64,000 nt of DNA from Erpobdella octoculata. Taxonomy: Eukaryota; Annelida; Clitellata; Hirudinida; Erpobdellidae. The position numbers and the translations under genes were made by a program. Location: contig OZ022238.1 of the NCBI GenBank assembly GCA_963978895.1, positions 26,497,617 through 26,561,616 of the forward strand, read 5' to 3'. Shown piece after piece: positions 47,067-58,946 of this stretch. The notes under the pieces are model-generated. The model was not told the origin of the DNA, made no database searches, and worked only from the letters and a program-made list of their open reading frames with translations. Position 1 is the first letter of the stretch. Each line of letters begins with the position of its first letter.

Positions 47067-47785
47067 AGAGTTAGCCCGTCAAAAATGACAGATTTTTTAA
47101 AATTTTATTATATGTTCATTTCTGATTGCAGTATCACCTTTTTTTTATCTTTGAGACTGTCATTGTACACTTGCGTAATAACTTTTATTACACGCCTGCG
47201 CTCACTAACTTTTATCAACTGCTGATTGCTGACCCCTGCGGCTGCCGAGTTATGTGTAATTGCTAACATACATACATAAATTATCAACTACCTACTAGAG
47301 TAGGTTGTGGATCCGCCCCAAGGACGCATGTTTTAAAATTACGATGTACTTTGGATACATTTTATAAAAAATAGTCAACAAAAACAAAATGACATTTGAT
47401 AACCATAAAAATTTTTTTTGTATATATCAGCAAATTTAATGAAATTTTTTATTGTGCTAAAATTTTCAATTTACTAAAGTATTTCGATTCTAGGACTGTT
47501 CATCAAAGGACGATTCATCAAAGGACTATTCACCAAGGACTATTCATCAAGGGACTATTCATCAAAGGACTATTCATCAAAGGACTATTCCTCAAGAGGA
47601 CGGTTCATCATAAGGACTGTTCATCTAATGTCTATTCATCAAGCGAACTATTCATCAAAAAAAATTAAGAAAATTGTTTAAGATGTTATTTTCAACCAAA
47701 ATATTTTACCAAAATGTAGAGTAATTTATATCAAATTTACAGCGCTACTGTGCTTGCATCCAAATATTTCATACTTTATAATAGA

Positions 47786-47950
47786 ACTAGCAGGGTAACC
47801 GTCGTTGCCCGGGGTGTTTAGAGGTTTTTCAATCGTTTTTCTCTCTCGCTCCCGTTTCTTTGCCTGCTTGCTCTTACGATCCTTGTCGCTCTCTTTTCCC
47901 GCTCCCGGTTGCCTTACCGATCCCGATCGCTTTCCCGCTCCCGGTCACAG
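47786..47950. mobile_element. End fragment of the foldback/Helitron-like family
   Basis: actagcagggtaaccgtcgt then tgcccggggtgtttagaggt and gctcccggttgccttaccga: a left arm as at 26986, without a matching right arm nearby. Confidence 0.65.
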
Positions 47951-48182
47951 CACCAGAAAAACTAAATTTGACTGTTTTCGTAAACCGTATATGTACACAT
48001 TCACCAAAGGCCAGAAACACATCAAAGTATCACGCATGCCCGCCGCACGCTATGTCATATCTGGCATCGGTCGTTTAACACCAAGGGGCAACGCTTCAAA
48101 GACACTTATGCCTCGAGCAATCAACAAGTTTGTAGAAGACATGGTTTTAATATACAACAATTTTATTCGTCACATACAGTAA
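47949..48182 (+). CDS. Unidentified small ORF inside a repeat
   Basis: Open frame of about 77 codons after the foldback arm (RKTKFDCFRKPYMYTFTKGQ, then RMPAARYVISGIGRLTPRGN, ending FVEDMVLIYNNFIRHIQ and TAA). It is not simple-sequence, is fairly basic, and has a clean stop followed by AATAAA. No family is recognised. It has no ATG at its 5' edge. It may be the 3' end of a gene or ORF carried by the repeat. Confidence 0.3.
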   Translation, partial: STRKTKFDCFRKPYMYTFTKGQKHIKVSRMPAARYVISGIGRLTPRGNASKTLMPRAINKFVEDMVLIYNNFIRHIQ

Positions 48183-48974
48183 ATAAAACAACTGGACAAG
48201 AAATAACTTCAAGGTCTTAAGATCAAACGAGCAAAACACAATTGAATAAAAAGTTTAAAAATAAGTGCCTTCAACTGTTTGTACAAACTGTAGGTATATA
48301 CACACTCAAACAGCCAGATACCATAAACCTCAGAACATCACTAAAGCTACCACTTCTGCCACACTTCAAAGAGACGCACACGCTCGCTTTAGCGAGGTCA
48401 CAAAAGGTTACACATTTTAAAGAGACGTTTACGCTTGTCTATAAATCAACCAGACTTAGATTTCATGCATACTTCAAACAAAAACTAAATACATTGGAAA
48501 TCATTTTATTGATATAAAAACCTATTTTATTTTTGAATAAAAGTAGCGGTTGCGAATAGCGTCGAGAACAGCTAAAAAATGTAGCGGCGCTGCCATCAAC
48601 GATCTTGTCAGCCAATAGTACCGCTCTTAACAACCCTGGTTGCCATCACTATTTTTTTTAAATTACTGATATGTTTAAAATTTATTTTATTAAAGATGAA
48701 GATTTGTCTTTTAAAAATACATCAAATTACTTTACGCTGAAAATATCTTGGTTATATACTGATAAAGGTTGTTGACATTGGCTTCAAAATTTGATGAATA
48801 GTCCTCTTGATGATTAGACTTTAGATGAACTGTCCTTATGATGAACCGTCCTCTTGATGAATAGTCCTTTGATGAATAGTCTCTTGATGAATAGTCCCTT
48901 GATGAATAGTCCTTGATGAACAGTCCCTTGATGAATCGTCCTTTGATGAAAAGTCCGCATACCAGTGATTTTTT

Positions 48975-49243
48975 GGTGTTCAGACGGGCCGGGCTAAACC
49001 TGAAGTCAAGGTGGGACGGGCCGAAGTTTTTCATCAAGTATATAGAACTTCTAGGCCTGTAAAAACGGGCCGGGCCCATATTAGACGGGCCGTGCCGGGC
49101 CAGGATATTCGGTTTTTGAAACGGGCTGGGCCAAGTTGTCGACGGGCCGAGCCGAGACCTAAAAAATTGATCCGTGCAGTACTCTACTATGTATGCACGG
49201 TTCAAATTCTCTAATTTCATGCGAGCGAAGCCGCTACGGGCAC
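48975..49243. repeat. GC-rich acgggccgggc repeat, Helitron-like 3' end
   Basis: Irregular tandem copies of acgggccgggcc spaced by 10-40 bp, ending gcgagcgaagccgctacggg then cactgctagt. The CTAG|T end after a small hairpin resembles a Helitron 3' terminus. A fuller copy is at 63430-63897. Confidence 0.6.
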
Positions 49244-49925
49244 TGCTAGTTTTATTATATGTTCATTTCTGATTGCCGTATCACTTTTTTTTATCTTTGA
49301 GACTGTCATTGTACACTTGCGTAATAACTTTTATTACACGCCTGCGATTACTAACTTTTATCAACTGCTGATTGCTGACCCCTGCGGCCGCCGAGTTATG
49401 TGTAATTGCTAACATACATACATAGTAGTTTTGCCCGCCCCAAGGACGCATGTTTTAAAATTACGATGTACTTTGGATACATTTTATAAAAAATAGTCAA
49501 CAAAAACAAAATGACACTTGATAACCATAAAAAAAATTTTCTATATATCAGCAAATTTAATGAAATTTTTTTATTGTGTTAAAATTTTCAATTTACTAAA
49601 GTATTTCATATAAATTCAAAGGATGTGAAAAATGAAAAGTGCAATAATTGGTTATTAAAGAATTTCAGTATACACGACATTTCTTGTGAATTGACGGCCA
49701 TCGAGAAGTGGTCCTTGGTTCTGAGATTTTTTTAAATCTATTATATAATAATTTTCGATTGCAGCGCCACTTCTTTTGATCTCTAGGACTGAGACTGAGA
49801 TAGGTACAATTGCATAATAATTTTTATTACACGCCTGCGCACCATAAATTCTTACGTGCACATTGATATATTCTATACGACTAATTACGTAAGCGTGACA
49901 GAATCAGTGAGTGAGTGACGTGGGC

Positions 49926-50118
<193 letters not shown>

Positions 50119-50261
50119 AGTATTTTTATTAACATTGATATATTAGAAGCAAAAGTAGCATTAACCAAGCTTTAGTTATTATCACTCAATAAACTACAAA
50201 ACCATTATTCTAGACCTGTAATACGATTTGACGATTTTACAACACTGGTGTCTTGAAGTGA

Positions 50262-52062
50262 GATTTGAAAAATGGTTTTGAAATTAGTGGATGGCTTTGG
50301 GCAAGTGAATTGAAAGACGAGCTGGAGAAACGTGGACTGAGCGATACAGGTAAAAAGGGCGAACTTAGGGAACGCCTCTTAGCCGCGTTAGTGAATGAAG
50401 GCTATGGGCCTGACGACGATGAATATTTATTTGATATTGACGAGGAAGCTGTGATTAAGCGGAGAAAATTAAAAAGAAAATTGCTGGAGGAAGAAGGACA
50501 ACAAGCGAGAGAAAACATGGCAGCACAGGGGAAGACGGAGAAGGAATGATTCTTGGTCACGAAAACAAAGTTGCAGCAGCCGGTACAACTGTTGAAAGTT
50601 AGGTCACAGGGTTGGCTGAGGCAGTGGTGGACATGGTTCTGGACCAGCGGGTTGCTGGTGATGTGGGTTGCTGCGACGAAACCCAATTTGAACTTGAGTC
50701 CACCAGCTGTGTCTCAGAGCATGTGACGGATGACGGCCGTACAGATTGCACAGGTCAGGTGGGTCATGATGATGGGCATGTCAAAGACGGTCATGATAAG
50801 GAACCTTGCAAAGATGTTCAAGATGAACCATGCAAAGATGGTGATGACGAGCCTGGCAAAGATGGTGACAATGATACAGTCAGTTTGGACGTCGACAACA
50901 AATCTAAAGAAGATGAAAAGAATGTTGAAAACGAAATGCAAGACGATGAGGATGAAAGTGACGATGATGATTATAATAATGGCAATAACAGCGATGGCTT
51001 TTACCTACACAGCGACTGTTCTGAAACGGAAGCCTCCATAACAGACGACGGCACCGAATATTCAGGGTCAGATTTTAGTGACGACTCTGACTCGGATGAA
51101 GCAACCGAGGATTTAAAAACGGACGAAACTCCAATGGAGAAATACGTCGAAGCTAACTTGACAAAAAAAAGAAGACACTGATTTGAGAGACGATGGCGAT
51201 GATTTGAAGAAAGATCCGTTGGACGATGCGAAAGTTGACACCGATGAAAAAGCCGAGTTGGAATGTGAAAAAAAAGTTCGATTTTAGCTTGGAAGAAAAC
51301 AAAGATGACGGTGATGAACTTTTCCAAAACAACAATAGCAATGCAGCCAGCAAAAAACTCTGAAAAAGATGAGCCAAGAACAGAGAACGGTACCAAGGAT
51401 TCTAAATCAAATGAATCCACAGAGGATTCTAGATCAGATAGATTAAGAGTCATTTTAAAATCAAATAACAGTTTGATGAAGGGATTTATTGGATTTATGG
51501 AACGTGTTTTCGAAAAACCTTTTGAAGAGTTTCTTGAGAAAGATCTAAAAAATGTGAAGAAGAAGAAAAAGCAGACAGTTACGATGAGCCAAAGAAAGAC
51601 TCTGTTGATGAGCCAAAGAAAGACTCTGTTGATGAGCCAAAGAAAGACTCTGTTGATGAGCCAAAGAAAGACTCTGTTGATGAGCCAAAGAAAGACTCTG
51701 TTGATGAGCCAAAGAAAGACTCTGTTGATGAGCCAAAGAAAGACTCTGTTGATGAGCCAAAGAAAGACTCTGTTGATGAGCCAAAGAAAGACTCTGTTGA
51801 TGAGCCAAAGAAAGACTCTGTTGATGAGCCAAAGAAAGACTCTGTTGATGAGCCAAAGAAAGACTCTGTTGATGAGCCAAAGAAAGACTCTGTTGATGAG
51901 CCAAAGAAAGACTGGAAGAAACTGCGTCAAACGGTCAAGAGACTTGACCATGTTGTTTGCGAATTGCGGTCAAGGCCACGAGTAAAGATCAAGATGTGTT
52001 ATGTTTGTGGCCGAGTCGCATTTCCCAAAAACGGCTATGCTGTTCGAGACGAACAGGATTAG
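50262..52062 (+). pseudogene. SAP-domain, acidic gag-like ORF with several frameshifts
   Basis: Begins with a SAP motif (LWASELKDELEKRGLSDTGK, KGELRERLLAAL), a 35-residue fold that binds AT-rich DNA or RNA. A highly acidic region follows (many Asp/Glu runs to 51160), then about 13 copies of an 8-residue unit DEPKKDSV from a 24-bp minisatellite (51592-51910). The end is basic with a CxxC (KMCYVCGRVAFPK) and a TAG at 52060. The frame is broken after 50549 and at A-runs near 51165, 51268, 51352 and 51550, plus a TAG near 50601, yet each piece is otherwise open. No ATG precedes the SAP motif in frame. Confidence 0.75.
51592..51912. repeat. 24-bp coding minisatellite
   Basis: About 13 near-identical copies of gatgagccaaagaaagactc plus tgtt. 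Because 24 is a multiple of 3, all frames repeat an octapeptide. The frame that joins to the C-terminal CxxC part reads DEPKKDSV. Confidence 0.97.
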
Positions 52063-52265
52063 GAAGGGGGAAGTGTTATATCTATGGTACTGATTTCACC
52101 TTTCCCATCTATTGATATTCCGACTAGTATTTTTATTAACATTGATATATTAGAAGGCATAAGTAGCATTAACCAAGTTTTATTTATTATTTATTATCGC
52201 CCAATAAACTACAAAACCATTCTTCTGGACCTGTGATACGATTTGACGATTTTGCAACAATATAC

Positions 52266-52428
<163 letters not shown>

Positions 52429-52509
52429 TAGCTGATCCAGCAAACGTGGTTTTGCTATTTAAATTATTTTAGTTTTTTAGTTAAAAGTTTAATGCTTGCT
52501 CTCCCGGTC

Positions 52510-52638
<129 letters not shown>

Positions 52639-52639
52639 T

Positions 52640-52815
52640 TAAGAGTCTGTCTGTCTGATTTTGGCCCATAAACTATATATAAACCCCTCTGAAAAGGCTA
52701 AACCGATTTTTATGAAATTTCACGTGTACCTATCCTCAGACCTCCCAAACGTACACAAAAAATTTCATGAAAATCGGTTTGGCCGTTTCGGAGGAGTGTG
52801 GTCAAATACACTGTT
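52640..52815. other. Conserved repeat core (cggtttggccgtttcggagg)
   Basis: Has ctaaaccgatttttatgaaa then aaaatcggtttggccgtttc and ggaggagtgtgg, a wording widespread in invertebrate interspersed repeats. It is partly self-complementary (aaaccgattttt / aaaatcggttt). The host element is not determined here. Confidence 0.5.
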
Positions 52816-52819
52816 GTTG

Positions 52820-54190
52820 TTGTTTATTTAAGTCCTTCTCACTTTTTCAGCGTTTAGGACCACACAAAACCAAAAAAAAAAATATTAAAAAGAAAATAAA
52901 TAAGTAAAAGTAAAATAATAAAAAAAATATAATATAAACAGGAAGTAAAGAAAACAATGACAACATATGAAAACATGGGGAAAAAGTCATGAAAAAAGGA
53001 GAAAAAATTGAGTAAATAAAATAAGAATAAAAAAATAAATAAATAAAAATAAATAAATAAAAACATACATAAAAATAATAATATTGGACATAAAGTGTTA
53101 TTCACAGTTAGATTAGATAGTAGAGAATTGGTAATGATAGTGGGAGAAATGTGGAGTAAGAAAATGAAGTAAAATAAATAAATAAATAAATAAAAATAAA
53201 AAATAAAAAAAACATTTAAGTTTATAAAAATATTTACACACAGGTTTATATGGATTAATAATATTGAAAGAGTGTTTTCCAGAGTTTTTTCAAATTAGAT
53301 CAGGTTCATTTAGTGTAATCCAGTTAGAGATGAGGTCTTGGCATTTTGGGTTGTTTAGGATGGATGGTTCCGATGTCAAAGTCTACTTGTTTCAAAATCT
53401 TTTTTATTTTCTGATGGAGGGGTGCCTTTGTTCTGCAGCTTGTAAGGAAGTGCTTGACGAAATCCGGTTCCTGACATGTGTCACAGAAACCTGTGCCGTG
53501 TTTCCCGTAGACTTTGAGGTTGGAGTTTAGCAGGGTGCAGTTGAGTCGGAACCTGGAAATGATGACTTCTTTTTTTCTATTCATGTCTTGGAATTGTGAG
53601 TGGAAGGACGCCTGAGGATTTAGTTCTTTGTGATGGCTGCTCTGATACAAGTTTTGCCAAATTGCTTTCCATTCTTCAAATGTTTTTGTTTTTATGATAT
53701 TACGAATATCATCAATGGTGTTTGGAACAGTAATTTGTATGGTGGGATGATTGGTTGCTATTTTAGCAAGTTTGTCTGCAGTTTCGTTACCACGGACACC
53801 AATGTGGCTGGGAATCCATATTATTGTGCATGAGACTCCGCTGGTTTTGAGAGTGGTGATGTGTTGTAGTATGTCCTGTATGATTGGTTTGATGCTAGAG
53901 CTGTCGTAATTAGATATAGCCTGGATGATTGGTTTGATGCTGGAGCTGTCGTAATCAGTTATAGCCTGGACGGAGCTGAGTGAGTCGGTAAAAATGGCTA
54001 GTTGTTGCCTGATTCTTGTTGTACGGACCATTGGAGGGCTTTTTGAATAGCTGTAAGTTCAGCAGTAAAAATGGAGATGTTGTCGGTTGTACGTTTTACT
54101 AGGAATAAAGATTCCAATTCCTGTTTTTTTCTTTTATTTTTGAGGCATCGGTGTAGATTTTTATGTTGTTATCGTAGTTATGTATTTTTT
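52820..54190 (-). pseudogene. LINE 3' portion with RNase H domain
   Basis: Minus-strand frame 54031-53324 has the RNase H signatures FTDSLSSVQAI and IIWIPSHIGVRGNETADKLA, followed by a Cys/His-containing tail (GFCDTCQEPDFVKHFLTSC). Upstream, in other frames, come IYTDASK and ISIFTAELTAIQKALQW, so at least two frameshifts separate parts of the domain. A 45-bp exact-frame tandem duplication adds 15 residues (NYDSSSIKPIIQ twice). The RNase H plus C-terminal zinc-knuckle-like tail suggests an I/Jockey-type LINE. Downstream 52860-53230 is A-rich on the plus strand. Confidence 0.85.
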
Positions 54191-54404
54191 TTTAAGGACA
54201 CAAACACTGACACGAGCTTTTTCTTATATATAGATGTAGTTTTATAATAGAACTCGGTTATTTAAACTGATTTTATTGCACGGTAATATTACGTAACATT
54301 TGAATTCGACAATTCGGCCTTTTATCAAAATTAGCGTTTTTCAATTCGGCCTTTTTTCGAAATCAGCGTTCAGCAATTCGGCCCAATATAGAGAAAAAAA
54401 ATTC

Positions 54405-54460
54405 AAATCCGTCACAAAAAAAGCGGAGCGGAGCGGGTGAGCGAGCGGGAACTATATATA
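54405..54460. repeat. Inverted copy of the agcggagcggagcggg motif
   Basis: cgtcacaaaaaaagcggagc then gggtgagcgagcgggaac: the complement of the motif at 27808-27860 and 55871-55920. All adjoin short TA runs. Confidence 0.8.
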
Positions 54461-54594
54461 TATTTGGGGGTCACTAATAAAAATCAAAATCGGTAATTGC
54501 GTGATAAAATTCAAATTTAGGTTACGTAACAACGTTTGAAAGCTTCAAGCAAAATTTACCCAAATCTATTTTATGTTTTATGGGCTAAAAGAAG

Positions 54595-54846
54595 TTAGGA
54601 ATGAATGAAAAAGAGAAAATGAGCGCGTGCGGGAACGGGAATAAGAGAGCAAGCATGAGCGAGAACGGGAGAGCAAGCGGGAGCGGAAAAGCGACCGGAA
54701 ACGGGAAAGCGCCCAGGAACGGAAAAGCGACCGAGAACGGGAAAGCAAACGGGAGCGGGAAAGCAACGGAGAAGGAAACCTGAGCGAGAGAGACAAACAC
54801 TAGAAAAACCTCTAAAAACCCCGGGCAACGCCCGGCACTCCGCTAA
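54595..54846. mobile_element. Half copy (right arm) of the foldback element
   Basis: Right-arm type units (gggaaagcgaccgg, aaacgggagcgggaaagc) ending caaacactagaaaaacctct then ccgggcaacgcccggcactc and cgctaa. It lies head to tail with copy B, separated only by 14 bp of TA. Confidence 0.75.
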
Positions 54847-54860
54847 TATATATATATATA

Positions 54861-55782
54861 CTAGCGGGGTTACCCGGCGTTGCCCGGGGTTTTTAGAGGT
54901 TTTTCTAATGCTTGTCTCTCTCGCTCCCGTTCCCTTCTCCACTTTCCCGGTTTTTAGAGGTTTTTCTAATGTTTGTCTCTCTCGCTCCCGTTCCCTTCTC
55001 CACTTTCCCGTTTTCGTAGCGTTCCCGGTCGTTTTTCCGCTCTCGGTCGTTTTCCAGCTCCCGGTCGCTTTCCCGCTCAGAAGTTCTGTTATCGATTTTC
55101 TCTCTTGCTCGCGTTTCCTTCCAAGCTTGCTCTCCCGATTCCAGTCGCTTTCCGCGTTCCCGGTCGCTTTCCGCGTTCCCGGTCGCTTTCCGCGTTCCCG
55201 GTCGCTTTCCCGTTCCCGGTCGCTTTCCCGTTCCCGGTCGCTTTCCCGTTCTCGGTCGCTTTCCCGTTCCCGGTCGCTTTCCCGTTTCCGGTCGCTTTCC
55301 CGTTCCCGCTCACGCTTGCTCTCCCGTTCCCGGTCATGCTTGCTCTCCCATTCCCGGTCACGGTAGCTCTCCCGTTCCCGTTTCCGTTCCCGCTCATTTT
55401 CTCTTTTACATTCTTTCATAACTTCTGTTAGCCTATAAAACGCAAAATAGATTTGCTAAGACTATATATATATATATATATATATGAATGTTTGTGGGTT
55501 AGTTTGTCTATTATAGAAACGGGAAAGCACCCGGAACGGACAGCGAGCGGGAACAGAAAAGCAAGCGTGAGCGGGAATGGGAGAGCAAACGTGAGCGGGA
55601 ACGGGGTAGCGACCGGGACGGGAAAACGACCGGGAGCGGGAAAGCGACCGGCAGTGGGAAAACGACCGAAAACGGAAAAGCTAACTGGAGTGGGAAAGCA
55701 GGTGGGAAAGGAAACGGGAGAGAAAGAGACAAACATTAGAAAAACCTCAAAAAACCTGGGCAACGCCGGGTATCTCCGCTAG
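54861..55782. mobile_element. Foldback element with Helitron-like ends, copy B
   Basis: Same structure as copy A: left arm ctagcggggttacccggcgt, right arm ending caacgccgggtatctccgct then ag, about 17-19-bp units within the arms, and the same middle (gcctataaaacgcaaaatag). It is longer than copy A because of a duplication of about 60 bp at the left arm (54885-55010) and more internal units. Confidence 0.78.
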
Positions 55783-56051
55783 TACATACATAAACACACA
55801 CACAGACACACATACATGCACATACACATACATACATACACACATACATACGCACATACATATATATATAGTTCCCGCTCGCTCACCCGCTCCGCTCCGC
55901 TCATTTTGTGACGGATTTCAAAAATTTTTTTTTTACTTTTGATTTTCATTGACTCTCAAGGTTGTGTGAAAATTTCATTACGATCGGATGAATGGTGTAG
56001 CAATGCATAAAGGACATTAACATAAATACAAACATTCATTTTCATATATAT

Positions 56052-56103
<52 letters not shown>
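55783..56103. repeat. Shared flank and (TA)n
   Basis: 55783-56065 matches 27721-28018 almost base for base (including gatcggatgaatggtgtagc), then (TA)n at 56050-56103. Confidence 0.85.
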
Positions 56104-56107
<4 letters not shown>

Positions 56108-56610
56108 CATTTATTAAGCACCAACATAAGTATTAAACTTAAGCAAAAGAAAATAACCAAAACGACAAGAAAAATATAGTACCAAAATTTCAAAAAAAGA
56201 AAAAAATCGATCAGTTCAGAAAGGAATAAGGTGCCCAAAAGGTTCGTCCGAAGGGAATTCCTTCCCGCCTAATGGACAACCTTTACAAAAAGAACCAAAA
56301 TGAGTGGGTTGAGTTAAAACATTTCAAATAGTAGTTCAATAAACTTATCAAGGAAGAGACTGAAATTGGTATGCTAAGGTAATAGGTATTAAGAAGTTAT
56401 GAGTGAGACAATAATAAGTAAGATTTCAGAGCTTGCTTAAATAACAAAATACTTTTCAAGGAGGAGACAGATATTGGAATGTTTGAATAAATACGAGGGC
56501 CAGAGCATTTAATAGAGAATGTTGTAAGAGTTGTTCGAGCAAAATCCGTTCGAAAACAGCGACCGGGGCGCAGATCATAGGAATGAACATCAGATAATTT
56601 TACAAACATG

Positions 56611-57022
<412 letters not shown>

Positions 57023-58870
57023 GTTGAATCATATTACGGATTGCACTACGGCTACCTCTACTAAATAAAAGTTATAAAAATTGGATTTTGTTATTTTGAA
57101 ACGAAATTTATGTCAATGATTAATTAAAATAAAACAATTTCATTGAAATTTTTTAAAAAAATTTTAATTAATTTTTGACTTGATAATAAGACTTTATAAT
57201 AAGCGCACTATGGCGACCACGTCTAATAATAAGGTCCCTATGGAAGTGTTTTACATAATAGTTTGGTTAATGAATGTATAGGTCTATTATCACCTTATTA
57301 TTTGGTTTCAAATTTAATTATTTTTTCAGCAACTCGAGAAAACTCGCTTGAAACAGCTTATGTATTAGTTTGACACAAAGTCAGTGTTCTGTACAAAATT
57401 TCGTAAACGCATCTTTTGATGATTTATTCAAATTTTATAAAGTTATTCACAAATCTAACTTGATGACGTGACTCATTTGTACCTTTACTAAAGCATATAA
57501 AAAATTCAGCCTCCAAATCTTACTGGAAATACTTTTTCCAGGCTCCATCGTTTTCCGTAGCGATAGTGCAGTTTCAAATTACGAATCGCGAAGAAGCTCC
57601 ATAAAGAAATAATACATGGTTTCTAAATCTGAATTATGTTAAAAAACTAAAATATAAGTTATTGTTTTTTATTTCTTGTTTCAAAACTGCTATTAATTCA
57701 CGAGAAGAAGAGAACATCGACGATTTCGTTTCGTCCATGGTAGCCGAGGTGCACATTTAAATTAATTATTATTTTTATAATAAGCATCACATACAAATGT
57801 GTAGCCAAGCGCTAAACTCGAGAACGGCTGGACCAAATGCTACGAAATTTTGACACCACAGGTACTCATTATGGAGAGAGTTTTTATCTATTTTTTAAAA
57901 ATCGGTTTATTATTTCATTTTTTCTGAGCGAAAAACCTCCTAGGCCAAAGATTTTTACGTTTCATGGGCAAAATAAATTAGGAGGGAGATGAAGAAAGAA
58001 AGGGAGTGGGGAAAGCAAGCGGAGAACGAGCGGGAGCGGATGAGCAAGCGGGATTGGGAAAGCGAGTGAGAGCGGGAGAACGTTTTTCTCAAGTAGTAAA
58101 GTACACTTATATATTAATGTACGTGTTTATTTAATTTGATTTTTTTATTATAACTTAAATTTTAAATGAAATCTAATTGATGCATATCTGGATTACTATT
58201 TGAAGATGTTGCCGCTTTTTTGTCTAAAAAGCGCTTTTTTTGTAAGGGTTGCCGCTGTTTTTGATCGCTGCTATTGCCTCGGCGGTTCGTCGTGCTTGCA
58301 ATCGGTAAAATTACTACAGGCTACTGCGCCGGCAGTCTACCTAAAAAAGTAAAACAAGTCTAAAATTAATTCCTTACTCTAACCATAACCCTTTAGAAAA
58401 TATGTACATCCTAATTAATTAATCGAAGAATCATTCGTTTTGGCAAAACCGACAGGACTACAGCACTTTTACCGCTTATTGCCCCGGCTACCGGCCTGGT
58501 AATAGTTATAACGACTGTTTGTCGAATTTCCTCCGTTTTCTTAAAGTTATAATTTCGTGATGAAATTCAAGATCAAATTTATTAAATTTGTTAAAAAAGA
58601 TACCACAAGCACACTCTAGAAATAAACGAATCAGCTGGAAAACCACTTATTTGGAAAGACTAAAAAAATCTGTTTAAAGAATTTATTAATAAAAAAAGTA
58701 CCAACACTTATAAAAGCAATTATAATGGATGACAAATTGTTTTATAATGAATTGATTGTTGATCGTAAAATAAATATATTAGTAAGAGAAATGATGTTTC
58801 AAAGTTAATTTATGCCATGCCAAGTAGAGTCAAATCTTTTATTTTAATCAAGTGATGTTAATATTCAATG
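57023..58870. other. Intergenic, mostly unrecognised
   Basis: AT-rich. 57790-58080 resembles other repeat scraps (gagaacggctggaccaaatg and a degraded foldback-arm piece gggagcggatgagcaagcgg). No gene seen. Confidence 0.5.
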
Positions 58871-58873
58871 CCA

Positions 58874-58946
58874 ACTCACTCACTCACTCACTCACTCACT
58901 CACTCACTCACTCACTCACTCACTCACTCACTCACTCACTCACTCA
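58874..58946. repeat. (CACT)n left flank array
   Basis: About 18 units of CACT, passing directly into the hexanucleotide array. Confidence 0.96.

Larger units (their letters stand above)
47490..48968. repeat. Inverted pair of 15-bp tandem-repeat blocks
   Basis: 47490-47660 is an irregular tandem repeat of ggactattcatcaaa-type units; 48790-48968 is the same in inverse (gatgaatagtccttt). A transcript of the region could fold into a stem about 170 bp long. Confidence 0.75.
47098..49610. repeat. Direct repeats of about 360-380 bp enclosing 1.8 kb
   Basis: 47098-47480 and 49248-49610 are near-identical direct copies (both contain actgtcattgtacacttgcg, gctgattgctgacccctgcg and gacgcatgttttaaaattac). 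The first copy has an extra 35 bp that includes a MITE end. Between them are a pair of inverted tandem-repeat blocks, one unidentified ORF and a GC-rich repeat. It looks like an LTR-type or composite element, but no TG/CA ends, primer site or polymerase were found. Confidence 0.7.
50119..52259 (+). mobile_element. Non-autonomous LTR element coding a SAP-domain acidic protein
   Basis: Truncated 5' LTR 50119-50244 matches 3' LTR 52074-52259 (cataagtagcattaaccaag, caataaactacaaaaccatt, gatacgatttgacgatttt). Right after the 5' LTR comes tggtgtcttgaagtg, a primer-binding-site-like sequence typical of Gypsy-type elements. Before the 3' LTR is a purine tract ggaagggggaag; the 3' LTR begins TGTTATATC and ends ACA. 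The interior has one long, broken gag-like frame and no protease, RT or integrase. Both flanks are (TA)n, so it inserted in a TA microsatellite. About 50 bp of the 5' LTR is replaced by TA repeats. Confidence 0.8.

Noticed and set aside
51545..51904. Minus-strand ORF of AHQQSLSL repeats and plus-strand MSQRKTLL repeats
   Set aside because: Wrong frames of the 24-bp minisatellite; the frame continuous with the C-terminal CxxC segment reads DEPKKDSV.
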